From an uncultured Campylobacter sp. (GTDB lineage Bacteria > Campylobacterota > Campylobacteria > Campylobacterales > Campylobacteraceae): a DNA stretch of 8,437 nucleotides. The notes under the pieces were generated by a model that worked only from the letters and a program-made list of their open reading frames with translations, was not told the DNA's origin and ran no database searches. Made by a program: the position numbers and the translations under genes. Below are positions 1 through 5,830 of the stretch, one piece after another. The stretch's first letter is position 1. Every line of letters begins with the position of its first letter. Where the stretch lies: contig CALHQN010000131.1 in the NCBI GenBank assembly GCA_938036585.1, positions 1-8,437 of the forward strand, read 5' to 3'.

Positions 1-217
1 CCTCTTGCTGCTCCTTAGGAAGTGCACTGATCTGATCCATGGACTGCTTTTTTTGATCCTCATACATCTTGACCTGCTGCTCTTGACCCGCTTGCTTGTA
101 GGTATCAACCATCTTGTCAAGATCTGCGAAGTACTCTTTGCAGCTATCTGCAAGATCTGCGGCGCTAAGACTTAGCGCAAAGCCCAAAGTTGCCAAAACT
201 AAAAGTGATTTTTTCAT
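1..217 (-). CDS. Small exported protein, DUF5339-like, C-terminus cut by window edge
   Basis: The minus strand opens at an ATG (215-217) behind a strong ribosome site, AAGGAGAG at 221-228. It runs 72 codons with no stop to the window edge, so the 3' end is missing. Residues 1-19 or 1-20 are a clear Sec signal peptide (MKKSLLVLATLGFALSLSAA), with cleavage expected before DLAD. The mature part is short, helical and rich in Lys, Gln and Glu. It has one cysteine at residue 26 (DSCKEYFADLDKMVD) and an ALPKEQQE stretch near the break. This pattern resembles the small periplasmic DUF5339 proteins common in Campylobacter, which I recall as having a second cysteine near the C-terminus; that part is outside the window. 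The family call is from memory and the function is unknown. The gene has its own promoter just upstream and faces away from the spacer on its right. Confidence 0.8.
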   Translation of the reverse strand, partial: MKKSLLVLATLGFALSLSAADLADSCKEYFADLDKMVDTYKQAGQEQQVKMYEDQKKQSMDQISALPKEQQE

Positions 218-244
218 TTTCTCTCCTTGTAAAAAATCAGCGAA

Positions 245-253
245 AGTATAGCA
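245..253 (-). promoter_or_regulatory. Extended -10 promoter of the small exported protein gene
   Basis: Read on the minus strand this is TGCTATACT, an extended -10 (TGnTATAcT). It sits about 27 bases before the start codon and gives a short leader holding the ribosome site at 221-228. There is no good -35 box; the upstream sequence is AT-rich instead, as is usual for sigma-70 promoters in Campylobacter. Confidence 0.55.
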
Positions 254-300
254 TTTCGCTTAGTAAATTTACCTTAAATTTTAATCAAATGGATCCGTTT

Positions 301-522
301 TTTTAAATTTATAGCGCCCTTGAAATTTTAAAATTTTACTCTCGCCGCGACGCTTACATTTTTTAAAATTTAACTCGTCTTTAAATTTTAAAATTCAGAC
401 CCTATCATTTTACAGCTTTACTTCTCACCGTCAATGCTTTTAAAATTTAGCGCATCGAAGTACTTAAAATTTTAAAATTTCAGCTCGCGGTTTCGCAACT
501 GCCGCGGGCGTTTTTTAAAATT
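301..522. repeat. Gene-free spacer with repeated AAATTTTAAAATTT palindromes
   Basis: The stretch from 254 to 558 has no plausible gene on either strand; all frames are stop-rich. It holds at least five copies of a self-complementary AT block: 323-336, 361-371, 383-395, 438-448 and 466-480, with a partial copy at 511-522. Each copy is a version of AAATTTTAAAATTT, separated by 12-45 bases of more GC-rich sequence. Similar blocks lie at 3479-3494, just past the OmpA-like gene, and over the hisD start (about 1834-1844). They look like a genome-wide compositional habit of intergenic DNA in this organism rather than a mobile element. No flanking duplications or coding remnant are visible. Confidence 0.6.
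483..516 (+). terminator. Rho-independent terminator, plus orientation
   Basis: GCTCGCGG (483-490) pairs with CCGCGGGC (502-509) over 8 bp with one G-U wobble, around an 11-base loop. It is followed by G and six T (511-516). As RNA this is a textbook intrinsic terminator on the plus strand. Read on the minus strand, the wobble becomes a C-A mismatch and the tail is TGAAATTTTAAAATTTT, so it would work less well for hisD. No plus-strand gene precedes it in this window. Confidence 0.55.
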
Positions 523-545
523 CCGCCCCCGCCGCCTCTTGGGGC
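517..545 (-). terminator. Possible terminator of hisD
   Basis: On the minus strand GCCCC (545-541) can pair with GGGGC (529-525) around an 11-base loop, followed by GGAATTTTAAAA. It lies 13 bases past the hisD stop codon. The stem is short though all G-C, and the T run is only four long, so this is a candidate. Transcription of hisD could also end at the hairpin at 483-509. Confidence 0.35.
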
Positions 546-558
546 TACAGCGTAAAAA

Positions 559-1848
559 TCACTTCTCCTCAAATCTAATCTGCACCGATTTTTTGTGCGC
601 GCCTAGCCCCTCTGCATCCGCTAGCGCCATGCACGCGCCTCCTAGCTCATCTATGGCGCGCTTATTTAGCGCTATGATCGAGCTTCGTTTGATGAAGTTA
701 TAAACCCCCAGAGGCGAGAAAAATCGAGCGCTTCCGCCGGTCGGCAGCGTATGGTTAGGGCCTGCGAGATAATCGCCCATCGCTTCGGGCGTGTAGTGGC
801 CCAAAAATATCGCGCCTGCGTGGCGTATGCGCGGAAGCAGCTCGTAGGCGTTCTCGGTCGCGATCTCTAGGTGCTCGACCGCAAGCTCGTTCATCAGATC
901 GACGCACTCATTCATATCGCGCGCGATGATGATCGCGCCCTTGTTTTGGATGCTAGCGCGAGCGATCGGTTCACGCACGAGCGTAGGAAGCTGCTGCTCT
1001 ATATGCTCTGCGACGCAAAGAGCGAATTTTTCATCGTCGCTTATCAAAAAGCTGCTCGCGATCTCGTCGTGCTCGGCTTGGCTGAGTAGATCTACGGCGA
1101 TGTTGCGCGGATTTGCCGCGGCGTTTGCGATGATGCCCACTTCGCTAGGGCCCGCGATCATATCGATATTCACATCGCCGAACACGAGCTTTTTAGCAGT
1201 CGCTACGAAGATATTCCCGGGGCCCGTGATGACGTCGACCTTGCCGATCGTGCGCGTACCGTATGCCATAGCCGCGATCGCACTAGCGCCGCCCACCTTG
1301 TAGGCCTTTTTGATCCCCAGCACATGCATCGCCGCAAGCAGTAGCTCGTTTACGACGCCGCCCACGGCGGGAGTGCAGACGCTGATATCCTCCACGCCCG
1401 CGACGATTGCGGGGATCGCGTTCATCAGAAGCGAGCTCGGATACGCCGCCTTGCCGCCCGGGATATATAGCCCCGCGCGATCTACCGGCGTGATCTTTTG
1501 CCCGAGCATCGCGCCGCTTGGATCGAAGCTAAACCAGCTTCTCTCAAGCTGTTTTTCATGATAGGCGTAGATGCGCTCGTATGCGATCTGTAGCGCGTTT
1601 TTAAGCTCTGCGCTTAGGTCTTCGTAGGCACGGCTCATCTGCTCTTGCGTGATAGCCAGATCACTCTGTACGCGCCATCTGTCAAATTTCTCGATCTGTT
1701 CGGCTAGTGCCTCATCGCCGCGCTCTCTGATATCTTCGATGATGCCGCTTACGACGGGCATTACCGATCTCATATCCGTCTCGCCGCGGCGCACCAGCCT
1801 TGCAAACTCCTCTTTGAAATTTGCGTTCGTGCTTTTTAAAATTTTCAT
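559..1848 (-). CDS. hisD: Histidinol dehydrogenase
   Basis: HisD catalyses the last two steps of histidine synthesis in the cytoplasm, oxidising L-histidinol to L-histidine with two NAD+ and a bound zinc. The 429-residue length is normal for the family. Key residues are in place: zinc ligands Gln257 and His260 (LLSQAEHDE), Asp359 (EAMGDYLAG) and His418 (GLGAHKKS), and the catalytic pair Glu325-His326 (AVEHLEI). Also visible are the ITGPGN loop (208-212), the IDMIAGPSEV signature (228-237) and LPTGGSARFFSPLGV (368-382). The start follows a strong AAGGAGC at 1853-1859, so it is secure. No other his gene lies on either side, so here hisD stands alone. It is GC-rich (one 60-base line inside it is about 63% G+C), in strong contrast to the repeat-protein gene that diverges from it. 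I see no defect; the enzyme should be active. Confidence 0.97.
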   Translation of the reverse strand: MKILKSTNANFKEEFARLVRRGETDMRSVMPVVSGIIEDIRERGDEALAEQIEKFDRWRVQSDLAITQEQMSRAYEDLSAELKNALQIAYERIYAYHEKQLERSWFSFDPSGAMLGQKITPVDRAGLYIPGGKAAYPSSLLMNAIPAIVAGVEDISVCTPAVGGVVNELLLAAMHVLGIKKAYKVGGASAIAAMAYGTRTIGKVDVITGPGNIFVATAKKLVFGDVNIDMIAGPSEVGIIANAAANPRNIAVDLLSQAEHDEIASSFLISDDEKFALCVAEHIEQQLPTLVREPIARASIQNKGAIIIARDMNECVDLMNELAVEHLEIATENAYELLPRIRHAGAIFLGHYTPEAMGDYLAGPNHTLPTGGSARFFSPLGVYNFIKRSSIIALNKRAIDELGGACMALADAEGLGAHKKSVQIRFEEK

Positions 1849-1871
1849 TTTTGCTCCTTGTAATGCTTGGA

Positions 1872-1877
1872 ATTTTA
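1872..1877 (-). promoter_or_regulatory. Candidate -10 box for hisD
   Basis: The minus-strand hexamer TAAAAT lies 24 bases before the hisD start codon, with the ribosome site between. There is no matching -35 box, and other AT-rich hexamers are nearby, so this is only the best-placed candidate. Confidence 0.3.
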
Positions 1878-1910
1878 ACGCTTTTTGCTAAATTTCGCCT
1901 TTAAGCTCGC

Positions 1911-1934
1911 GGCGATGTAAATTTACAGCTCGCC
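1911..1934. promoter_or_regulatory. Palindrome in the divergent promoter region, possible operator
   Basis: TGTAAATTTACA at 1916-1927 is a perfect 12-bp palindrome. It is flanked by GGCGA (1911-1915) and TCGCC (1930-1934), which extend the inverted repeat with a 2-base offset. It sits between the candidate promoters of hisD and the repeat-protein gene, a natural place for a dimeric regulator. No regulator can be named, and AT palindromes are common in these spacers, so a chance match is possible. Confidence 0.35.
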
Positions 1935-1963
1935 GATTTTCAAAAGATTAAGCGAAAATGAAA

Positions 1964-1989
1964 TAAAATAGCCGAAATTTTAAACGGAG
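1964..1989 (+). promoter_or_regulatory. Candidate -10 and ribosome site of the Sel1-repeat gene
   Basis: TAAAAT at 1964-1969 is a plausible -10 box in an A-rich stretch, 26 bases before the start codon. GGAG at 1986-1989 lies 6 bases before the ATG at 1996. Another ATG at 1992 is in a different frame, stops after 21 codons and is too close to GGAG, so 1996 is the start. Confidence 0.4.
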
Positions 1990-1995
1990 CGATGT

Positions 1996-3213
1996 ATGAA
2001 AAAGATATTTTTGGCGCTGATCGCCACGGCGGCTTTAGTAGTGGCAAAACAGAGTGATTTTAATGAAAGCGAACTGCAAAGTAAATGCGACAATAACGAT
2101 GCACCGGCGTGTGCAAATCTCGGTAGCGCATATTACTTCGGAGAAAATATAAAACAGGATTATAAAAAAGCAAGCGAACTATATTTGAAAGCTTGCGATT
2201 TAAAACATGGTAAAAGCTGCCATAATATTGGAATTTTATATGAAAAAGGTGAAGGCGTGCAACAAAGCTACCAAAAAGCGGATCAATTCTATTCTAAAGC
2301 TTGTGATTTAGAAGTTGCCGAAGGATGTTACAATCTTGGAGCTTCATACTATTTAGGTACGTCTATAAAGCAAGACGACAAAAAAGCGAATGAATTGCTT
2401 TCTAAAGCTTGCAATCTAGAATATAGCGAAGGATGCTATATATTAGGGCTTTGGTATAACTCAAGAAAAGATGTAGAACAAAACTTCGAAAAAGCTAGTG
2501 AATTATATTCTAAAGCTTGTGATTTGGAGCATGGCACAGGATGTAATAATCTTGGACTCTTATACGCCTCGGGCGAAGGCATAAAACAAAACTACAAGAA
2601 AGCAGGCGAATTGTATTCTAAAGCTTGCGATTTAGAAATTGCAGAAGGATGTTACAATCTTGGAGCCTTATACTATTTAGGCGAGGGAGTAAAACAGGAC
2701 TTCGAAAAAGTAAGAAACTTATTTTTTCAAGCTTGTAATCTGGGATATGGGTTAGGATGTAATGATTTAGGGGCTTTATATGAAAAACAAGATTATAAAA
2801 ATGCAAGTGAGTTATATTCTAAAGCTTGCGACTTAGGATATGGCATAGGATGTACTAATCTTGGAATTTTATATGAACACGGCAAAGGCGTAAAGCAAGA
2901 TTATAAAAAAGCAAACGAACTATATTTAAAAGCTTGCAATTTAGAACATGACGCAGGATGTAATAATCTAGGAGCTTTATACGGGTCTGGAAAAGGCGTA
3001 AAGCAAGATTATAAAAAAGCAAACGAGCTATTTTCGAAGGCTTGTCGCTTGGAATTTGCCGACGGTTGCTATAATATTGGGATTTCATATTTCTATGGTG
3101 AAGGCGTAAAACAGGATACAAGCACCGCAAAAGAATACTTCAGCAAAGCTTGCGATTTTGGGCTTCAAGTCGGCTGCGACAACTATAAAAAACTAAACGA
3201 GCCAGGCTTTTAA
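1996..3213 (+). CDS. Secreted Sel1-like repeat, cysteine-rich (Hcp-type) protein
   Basis: This 405-residue protein has a signal peptide (about residues 1-18, MKKIFLALIATAALVVAK; no lipobox) and is probably periplasmic or released. After a 12-residue linker come ten Sel1-like repeats in register: 31-66, 67-102, 103-138, 139-174, 175-210, 211-246, a short one at 247-277, then 278-313, 314-349 and 350-385, with a half repeat at 386-405. Each opens with C-x7-C followed by a pattern like NLGxLYxxGxGVKQDYKKAxELYxKA. That makes eleven cysteine pairs, 22 cysteines and no others, as in the Helicobacter cysteine-rich proteins (HcpA-E), where each pair forms a disulfide linking two helices. Such alpha-solenoids bind proteins or glycans; the partner here is unknown. 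Beta-lactamase activity has been reported for some Hcp proteins but cannot be inferred here. The gene is monocistronic and far more AT-rich than its neighbours. Confidence 0.93.
   Translation: MKKIFLALIATAALVVAKQSDFNESELQSKCDNNDAPACANLGSAYYFGENIKQDYKKASELYLKACDLKHGKSCHNIGILYEKGEGVQQSYQKADQFYSKACDLEVAEGCYNLGASYYLGTSIKQDDKKANELLSKACNLEYSEGCYILGLWYNSRKDVEQNFEKASELYSKACDLEHGTGCNNLGLLYASGEGIKQNYKKAGELYSKACDLEIAEGCYNLGALYYLGEGVKQDFEKVRNLFFQACNLGYGLGCNDLGALYEKQDYKNASELYSKACDLGYGIGCTNLGILYEHGKGVKQDYKKANELYLKACNLEHDAGCNNLGALYGSGKGVKQDYKKANELFSKACRLEFADGCYNIGISYFYGEGVKQDTSTAKEYFSKACDFGLQVGCDNYKKLNEPGF
2086..3150 (+). repeat. Ten in-frame Sel1 repeat units (108 bp each, one of 93 bp)
   Basis: Nine units are 108 bp and one (2734-2826) is 93 bp. 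The unit boundaries share a conserved TCTAAAGCTTG block that recurs with few changes. The longest exact match I see is 35 bp, at 2884-2918 and 2992-3026, exactly one unit (108 bp) apart. Such near-identity suggests recent duplication of repeats 8 and 9 and makes unit gain or loss by recombination likely. Any such change would keep the reading frame. Confidence 0.85.
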
Positions 3214-3237
3214 CCTACATAAATTTTAAGCCGCCCA

Positions 3238-3265
3238 TTAAGCCCATTTAAATTTAAAGGCTTAA
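3238..3265 (+). terminator. Stem-loop after the Sel1-repeat gene, weak terminator candidate
   Basis: TTAAGCC (3238-3244) pairs perfectly with GGCTTAA (3259-3265). The 14-base loop is itself largely self-complementary (TTTAAATTTAAA). It starts 25 bases past the stop codon, the right place for a terminator, but the tail is ATTTAAAGG rather than a T run, so termination there is uncertain. Confidence 0.3.
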
Positions 3266-3286
3266 ATTTAAAGGTCTAAATTTAAA
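3248..3286. repeat. 14-bp AT tandem repeat, about three copies
   Basis: TTAAATTTAAAGGC (3248-3261) and TTAAATTTAAAGGT (3262-3275) are followed by a third, partial copy CTAAATTTAAA (3276-3286). The core is a palindrome, so the array can also fold. It lies between the convergent repeat-protein gene and the motor operon. Confidence 0.6.
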
Positions 3287-3530
3287 CTATATTATCCGCG
3301 CGGCAGCACTAAAAGCGCAACAAAATGCGCGGAAATTTAAACCCATTCCGCCGCGGCAGATGCTGTGTAAACGCTGCGTAAAATTTAGCGAGCCGCCGCA
3401 ATTCGCGACATTCATGTCAAAAGAAAATGGTGCGTTCCGTCGCCGTTGAAATTTCAGATGAGCCGTTAATTCTTTAAGAATTTTAAAATTTTAAGCTCTC
3501 TTTTTGCAGGTTAAAATTTCGAGCGAGCTT
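3287..3530. other. Gene-free spacer between convergent genes
   Basis: I see no gene, RNA or clear GC-rich terminator here. Small self-complementary pieces are present: GCGCA/TGCGC at 3315-3330, GCCGCGGC at 3350-3357, AATTCTT-T-AAGAATT at 3468-3482, and an AATTTTAAAATTTTAA block at 3479-3494. On the minus strand AAGCTC, just past the OmpA-like stop codon, could pair with GAGCTT around 3493-3498, ahead of AAAATTTTAAAATT. That is at best a weak end for the operon transcript. Confidence 0.5.
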
Positions 3531-4553
3531 CTAATTCGTAGCGTTCGCATCGAACTGCAAAAATTTCCTGATCTCCTCCATCGCCTCTTTGTTTGAAAGG
3601 GTAAATTTGATCTCGATACGGCGGCTGGCGTCTTTGTCCTCGATGCCTCTGCGCATCACGGGCTGCGTGTAACTGCGACCGCTGGCGATGAGATATTTTT
3701 GCAGCCGCTCATCTTTATTCCACGAGTTGATGAAATCCATCACCGCAAACGCCCTATTTTGCGAGAGTTCGAGATTGTACAAATATCCACCGTCGCTGTC
3801 CGTGTGCCCCTCGATGATGATCTGATCTAAATTTTCGCGAATTTCATCGTTATTCAAAAGCGCAGCGAAATAACTCTGTAGCGTCGAGCGGAGCGCCTCT
3901 TTGGCGCCCTCTTTCAGCTCGCTTGAGCCCTTGTCGAAAAGGATTGACGAGCTTAGCGTCATCGCGCCGCTTTCGTTGTCGATGCGGATCTTGCCGCCCA
4001 GCTTCTCCTTCAGATCGGCGATGATCTTGACCTTCATTCCGGTGAGGTTGCGGATGCGGTTTTTCGTGACGTTGAGGTCCTGTAAAATTTTATTAAAATC
4101 GCTCTCCTTTTGCGTGAGTTGATCGAGTAAAAAGGCGATTTTAAGCTCGTTTTGGCTGATCGTAGCGTTGGCGTCGTCGCGCGCTTTTTGCAGAAGTGAG
4201 TTGATGTCTAAATTCTCTTTTTTCAGCTTCTCAGCCATCTCGGTCAGATCTTCGATCTGTATGAAATAGATGGAATTTTGCTTGCGAAGATCGGTGTTTT
4301 CGATATTTAGCTTCTCGAGCTGGTCGCTAAAAATTTTATTCAGCGCTTCAAGCTCGGCGCTTTTTTTCTCCTGGCTTTGCAGGCTTGCTAGCGCGCTTGA
4401 AATTTGACTTTCTTTCTCTTGCAGGTTGCTTTGCGTGAGGAAGTATTTGACGATGATGCCGCCTACTAAAAGCACGAAAACAAAAAGTAGTCCCGCCATC
4501 AAATCGGCGTACGCGATCCAGAAGGTCTCTTTTTCTTCGTTATTCGTTTTCAT
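3531..4553 (-). CDS. MotB/OmpA-family inner-membrane motor subunit (ZorB-like build)
   Basis: This 340-residue protein has a short cytoplasmic N-terminus and one membrane helix (about 13-35) opening with FWIAYADLMAGLLFVF, the MotB/ZorB-type pattern. Asp17 sits where the ion-binding aspartate lies. A long, probably coiled-coil stretch follows (about 42-180, rich in Glu, Lys, Gln and Leu). The C-terminal OmpA-like domain spans about 197-317, with EGHTDSDG at 248-255, NLELSQNRA at 260-268 and SRRIEI at 310-315. Asp252 and Arg267 have the 15-residue spacing of the pair that holds diaminopimelate of peptidoglycan in OmpA domains, so wall anchoring is likely. The gene starts inside the MotA-like gene (14-base overlap) and has no good ribosome site, which points to translational coupling and a fixed subunit ratio. 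From memory it matches Cj0599. It is not a flagellar MotB: the coiled coil is too long and no motility genes are near. Confidence 0.88.
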   Translation of the reverse strand: MKTNNEEKETFWIAYADLMAGLLFVFVLLVGGIIVKYFLTQSNLQEKESQISSALASLQSQEKKSAELEALNKIFSDQLEKLNIENTDLRKQNSIYFIQIEDLTEMAEKLKKENLDINSLLQKARDDANATISQNELKIAFLLDQLTQKESDFNKILQDLNVTKNRIRNLTGMKVKIIADLKEKLGGKIRIDNESGAMTLSSSILFDKGSSELKEGAKEALRSTLQSYFAALLNNDEIRENLDQIIIEGHTDSDGGYLYNLELSQNRAFAVMDFINSWNKDERLQKYLIASGRSYTQPVMRRGIEDKDASRRIEIKFTLSNKEAMEEIRKFLQFDANATN

Positions 4554-5829
4554 CTAAAAGTGCTTTTTCATCGATGCTCGCAAGCGTTTTGCGAAGCTCT
4601 TCGATTATGTCGGCGTTACCGCTTTGATCCAAATTTGCACCTCCGAGCAGCGTCTTTAGATCGGCGCTAAATTCTTTAAAGCTAGCATTTAGGCTCGCTA
4701 TGGAGGCGCTTTGCTGCTTTAACATCTCGCCGCTAAAGCTCTGCAAGCAGGCGGTTAAATTTTTAATCTGCGCGGTTAGAGAGTTCGTCGCGAACTCGAT
4801 CTTATCGTCGTTTTGCTCTAAAATTTCAGATTGTTTCAAATACTGCGCGGAAATTCCGTTTTGAATCTCCACTAGACTTGCAGACACGGACTTGAGCGCG
4901 GATAAAATTTGAGCAAAGCTCTTATCCATCTCGCCGCGAGAGAGGTTGGCGCTTAAGATCATCTCGTTAGCCTTCTCAAGCCCCTCTTGCGTAAGCGCAA
5001 AGCTGCGCTTCTCTGCCTCCATCACGTTTTCAAAAACATCGATTTTTTCATTGATCAAGCGGTTTAGCCCGTCTGAAAAGCTTGTCGAAGCCATAGCCGC
5101 GAACGAGCGCGAAATATCTACGTTTGCGTTTAAAATTTCGCTCAGATAGCCCTGCGTGATCTCATCTTTGTTCCAGAAGAAATTTTTAGTGGAATTTTTG
5201 TATTTGATCAGCAGGCGCTCATATTTGCTGATGCCCTTTTTCTCAAAATATATCCACCAAAGCGCCAAAAAAATTCCATAGATCGAGACGTAAAACGCCG
5301 TTCCCACGCCGCCTAGAAGCTGCGCGATCTCGGTTTCGAGCCCGTCGATATTGCTTGAAGAAAAATGCGGCATCGAAATCGCAATCGAGATGAAGGTGCC
5401 TAAAATTCCAAGCATCGGAAAGACGACCGCTGCGACGGAAGCGTAGTTTTGGTTGCGTAGCGAGTAGCCGTATTCATCGACGAAAAGATCAAATTTAGCG
5501 TCCGATTTCTTTTTGCCGCCGATGCTTAGGAGGTTGGCGACGATGTAGTTTTTAAGCTCGGATTTAAAATCGTCGATATTGTTTTCAAAATTTGAGCAGC
5601 CGTATTCGGCATTGTGGCGGGCTAAAACCAGCGCTATAATGAGCAAAACCGCAAGCATCAAGATCGAGTGCATCTCGACTTTTAGTCCGATGAGCCCCAA
5701 ATAGCCCAGCAAAAACACCGCAAAAACGGCTATCGGAAGCGCTGTGATTTTGAAAAAGACGCCCGCTAGCGAGCGCTCCCTCGCTTCGGGCAGCGTGATA
5801 TCCAATACTTCGTTATTCGAGTGCTCCAT
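4540..5829 (-). CDS. MotA/TolQ/ExbB-family channel protein with long cytoplasmic tail (ZorA-like build)
   Basis: This 429-residue protein has four predicted membrane helices: about 23-49, 53-71, 129-153 and 171-195. Helix three carries FPMLGILGTFISI (137-149), like the P-xLGLLGT motif of TolQ, ExbB and MotA. Helix four carries GGVGTAFYVSIYGIFLAL (173-190), with Thr177 at the expected pore position. About 230 residues of helical, coiled-coil-like cytoplasmic tail follow (200-429), where TolQ and ExbB have little. MotA-like subunits form a pentamer around a dimer of the MotB-like partner and couple ion flow to rotation; that role is inferred here from family and pairing. The start lies one base past the fba stop codon, and its ribosome site (AGGAAC, 5834-5839) is inside fba. 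It is co-transcribed with fba and coupled to the OmpA-like gene. From memory, Cj0598 is the C. jejuni counterpart. What the motor drives is unknown. Confidence 0.85.
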   Translation of the reverse strand: MEHSNNEVLDITLPEARERSLAGVFFKITALPIAVFAVFLLGYLGLIGLKVEMHSILMLAVLLIIALVLARHNAEYGCSNFENNIDDFKSELKNYIVANLLSIGGKKKSDAKFDLFVDEYGYSLRNQNYASVAAVVFPMLGILGTFISIAISMPHFSSSNIDGLETEIAQLLGGVGTAFYVSIYGIFLALWWIYFEKKGISKYERLLIKYKNSTKNFFWNKDEITQGYLSEILNANVDISRSFAAMASTSFSDGLNRLINEKIDVFENVMEAEKRSFALTQEGLEKANEMILSANLSRGEMDKSFAQILSALKSVSASLVEIQNGISAQYLKQSEILEQNDDKIEFATNSLTAQIKNLTACLQSFSGEMLKQQSASIASLNASFKEFSADLKTLLGGANLDQSGNADIIEELRKTLASIDEKALLDENE

Positions 5830-5830
5830 C

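Noticed and set aside
254..558. A decayed gene in the left spacer
   Set aside because: All six frames are broken by frequent stops, and I could find no residual domain or codon pattern.
871..1561. Plus-strand open frames across hisD
   Set aside because: They lie wholly antisense to a complete, motif-verified hisD and have low-complexity, unconserved-looking translations; they are codon-bias shadows.
1992..2057. ATG at 1992 as an alternative start or a short upstream peptide
   Set aside because: It is out of frame with the signal peptide, stops after 21 codons and lies only two bases from GGAG; the ATG at 1996 is better placed.
2618..3130. Minus-strand open frames across the Sel1-repeat gene
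   Set aside because: They are the periodic reverse reading of the repeat units and have no start context or recognisable domain.
2086..3150. CRISPR-like or other noncoding repeat array
   Set aside because: The 108-bp period is codon-based, in one open frame, and encodes Sel1 repeats with conserved cysteines; there are no unique spacers between identical repeats.
1996..3213. Naming the repeat protein a beta-lactamase
   Set aside because: Some Hcp proteins carry that label, but there is no classical beta-lactamase motif in the sequence.
3531..5829. Calling the MotA/OmpA-like pair a Zorya defence system
   Set aside because: Only the two motor genes are present. No helicase, nuclease or other ZorC/D/E-type gene is near, and the neighbours are core metabolic and envelope genes.
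3531..5829. Flagellar stator motA/motB
   Set aside because: The MotA-like protein has a long C-terminal cytoplasmic helical tail and TolQ-like motifs, and the partner has an extended coiled coil. No motility or chemotaxis gene is nearby.
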